DNA of 5,387 nucleotides from Actinomycetes bacterium (GTDB lineage Bacteria; Actinomycetota; Actinomycetes; Actinomycetales; Cellulomonadaceae): positions 1 to 5,387 of the forward strand of contig JAEWGQ010000135.1 of the NCBI GenBank assembly GCA_023388235.1, written 5' to 3'. The notes beneath the pieces were generated by a model. It was not told the origin of the DNA, did no database searches, and saw nothing but the letters and a program-made list of their open reading frames with translations. The position numbers and the translations under genes are program-made. This document shows positions 5,312-5,387 of the stretch, one piece after another. How positions within the stretch are numbered: the stretch's first letter is position 1; the number at the start of each line of letters is the position of its first letter.

Positions 5312-5387
5312 CCCGGCCCCGGCCTCCGTGCGCGCGGCGAGGGCGGCACCGGCCTGCTCGGGCCCGCTCCCACCGGCGACCGGGGCG

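Noticed and set aside
4867..5373. A 168-codon minus-strand frame overlapping the unknown gene
   Set aside because: It is Pro/Arg/Ser/Thr-rich throughout, whereas the overlapping 4919-5311 frame has balanced, protein-like composition with alternating hydrophobic strands.

Overview
The window comes from a very GC-rich chromosome with strong G/C bias at third codon positions, GTG as well as ATG starts, and few TA dinucleotides outside coding sequence. This points to a high-GC actinobacterium. A Cellulomonas-like member of the Micrococcales is my best guess, based on general style and not on any marker gene.

Layout. (1) Positions 1-176 hold no gene I can support. They contain an exact 18-bp tandem duplication and, at the right end, a TAGGCT -10-like hexamer exactly 7 nt before a GTG. 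(2) Positions 177-815 (+) encode a small class I SAM-dependent methyltransferase, probably translated from a leaderless mRNA. (3) Positions 816-1215 are a gene-free stretch between two convergent genes. They are almost entirely filled by a nested repeat: three 59-bp palindromic units at an exact 114-bp period, with the intervals and the right flank built from a degenerate 15-bp tandem motif. (4) Positions 1216-4795 (-) hold three tightly packed genes read right to left. The order is a 297-aa SDR oxidoreductase of the YghA/YdaD (general stress protein 39) type, a 622-aa GH15 glucoamylase/trehalase-like hydrolase, and a 266-aa classical SDR oxidoreductase. The junctions are 7 and 9 nt, so this is almost certainly one operon. 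(5) Positions 4796-4918 are a 123-bp gap with a strong hairpin and a good Shine-Dalgarno for the operon's first gene. (6) Positions 4919-5311 (-) encode a small acidic protein of unknown function; its frame stays open to the window edge, so it may be a truncated larger gene.

How the genes may work together. GH15 enzymes release glucose from alpha-glucans or trehalose, and the two flanking SDRs are NAD(P)-dependent dehydrogenases/reductases. A small carbohydrate or stress-metabolism unit, possibly with sugar oxidation after hydrolysis, is reasonable but remains an inference. The methyltransferase is convergent to this operon and separated from it by the palindromic array, which is well placed to act as a bidirectional transcription barrier.

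The most unusual item is the nested repeat array at 844-1212. I see no CRISPR, phage, transposase or RNA gene.
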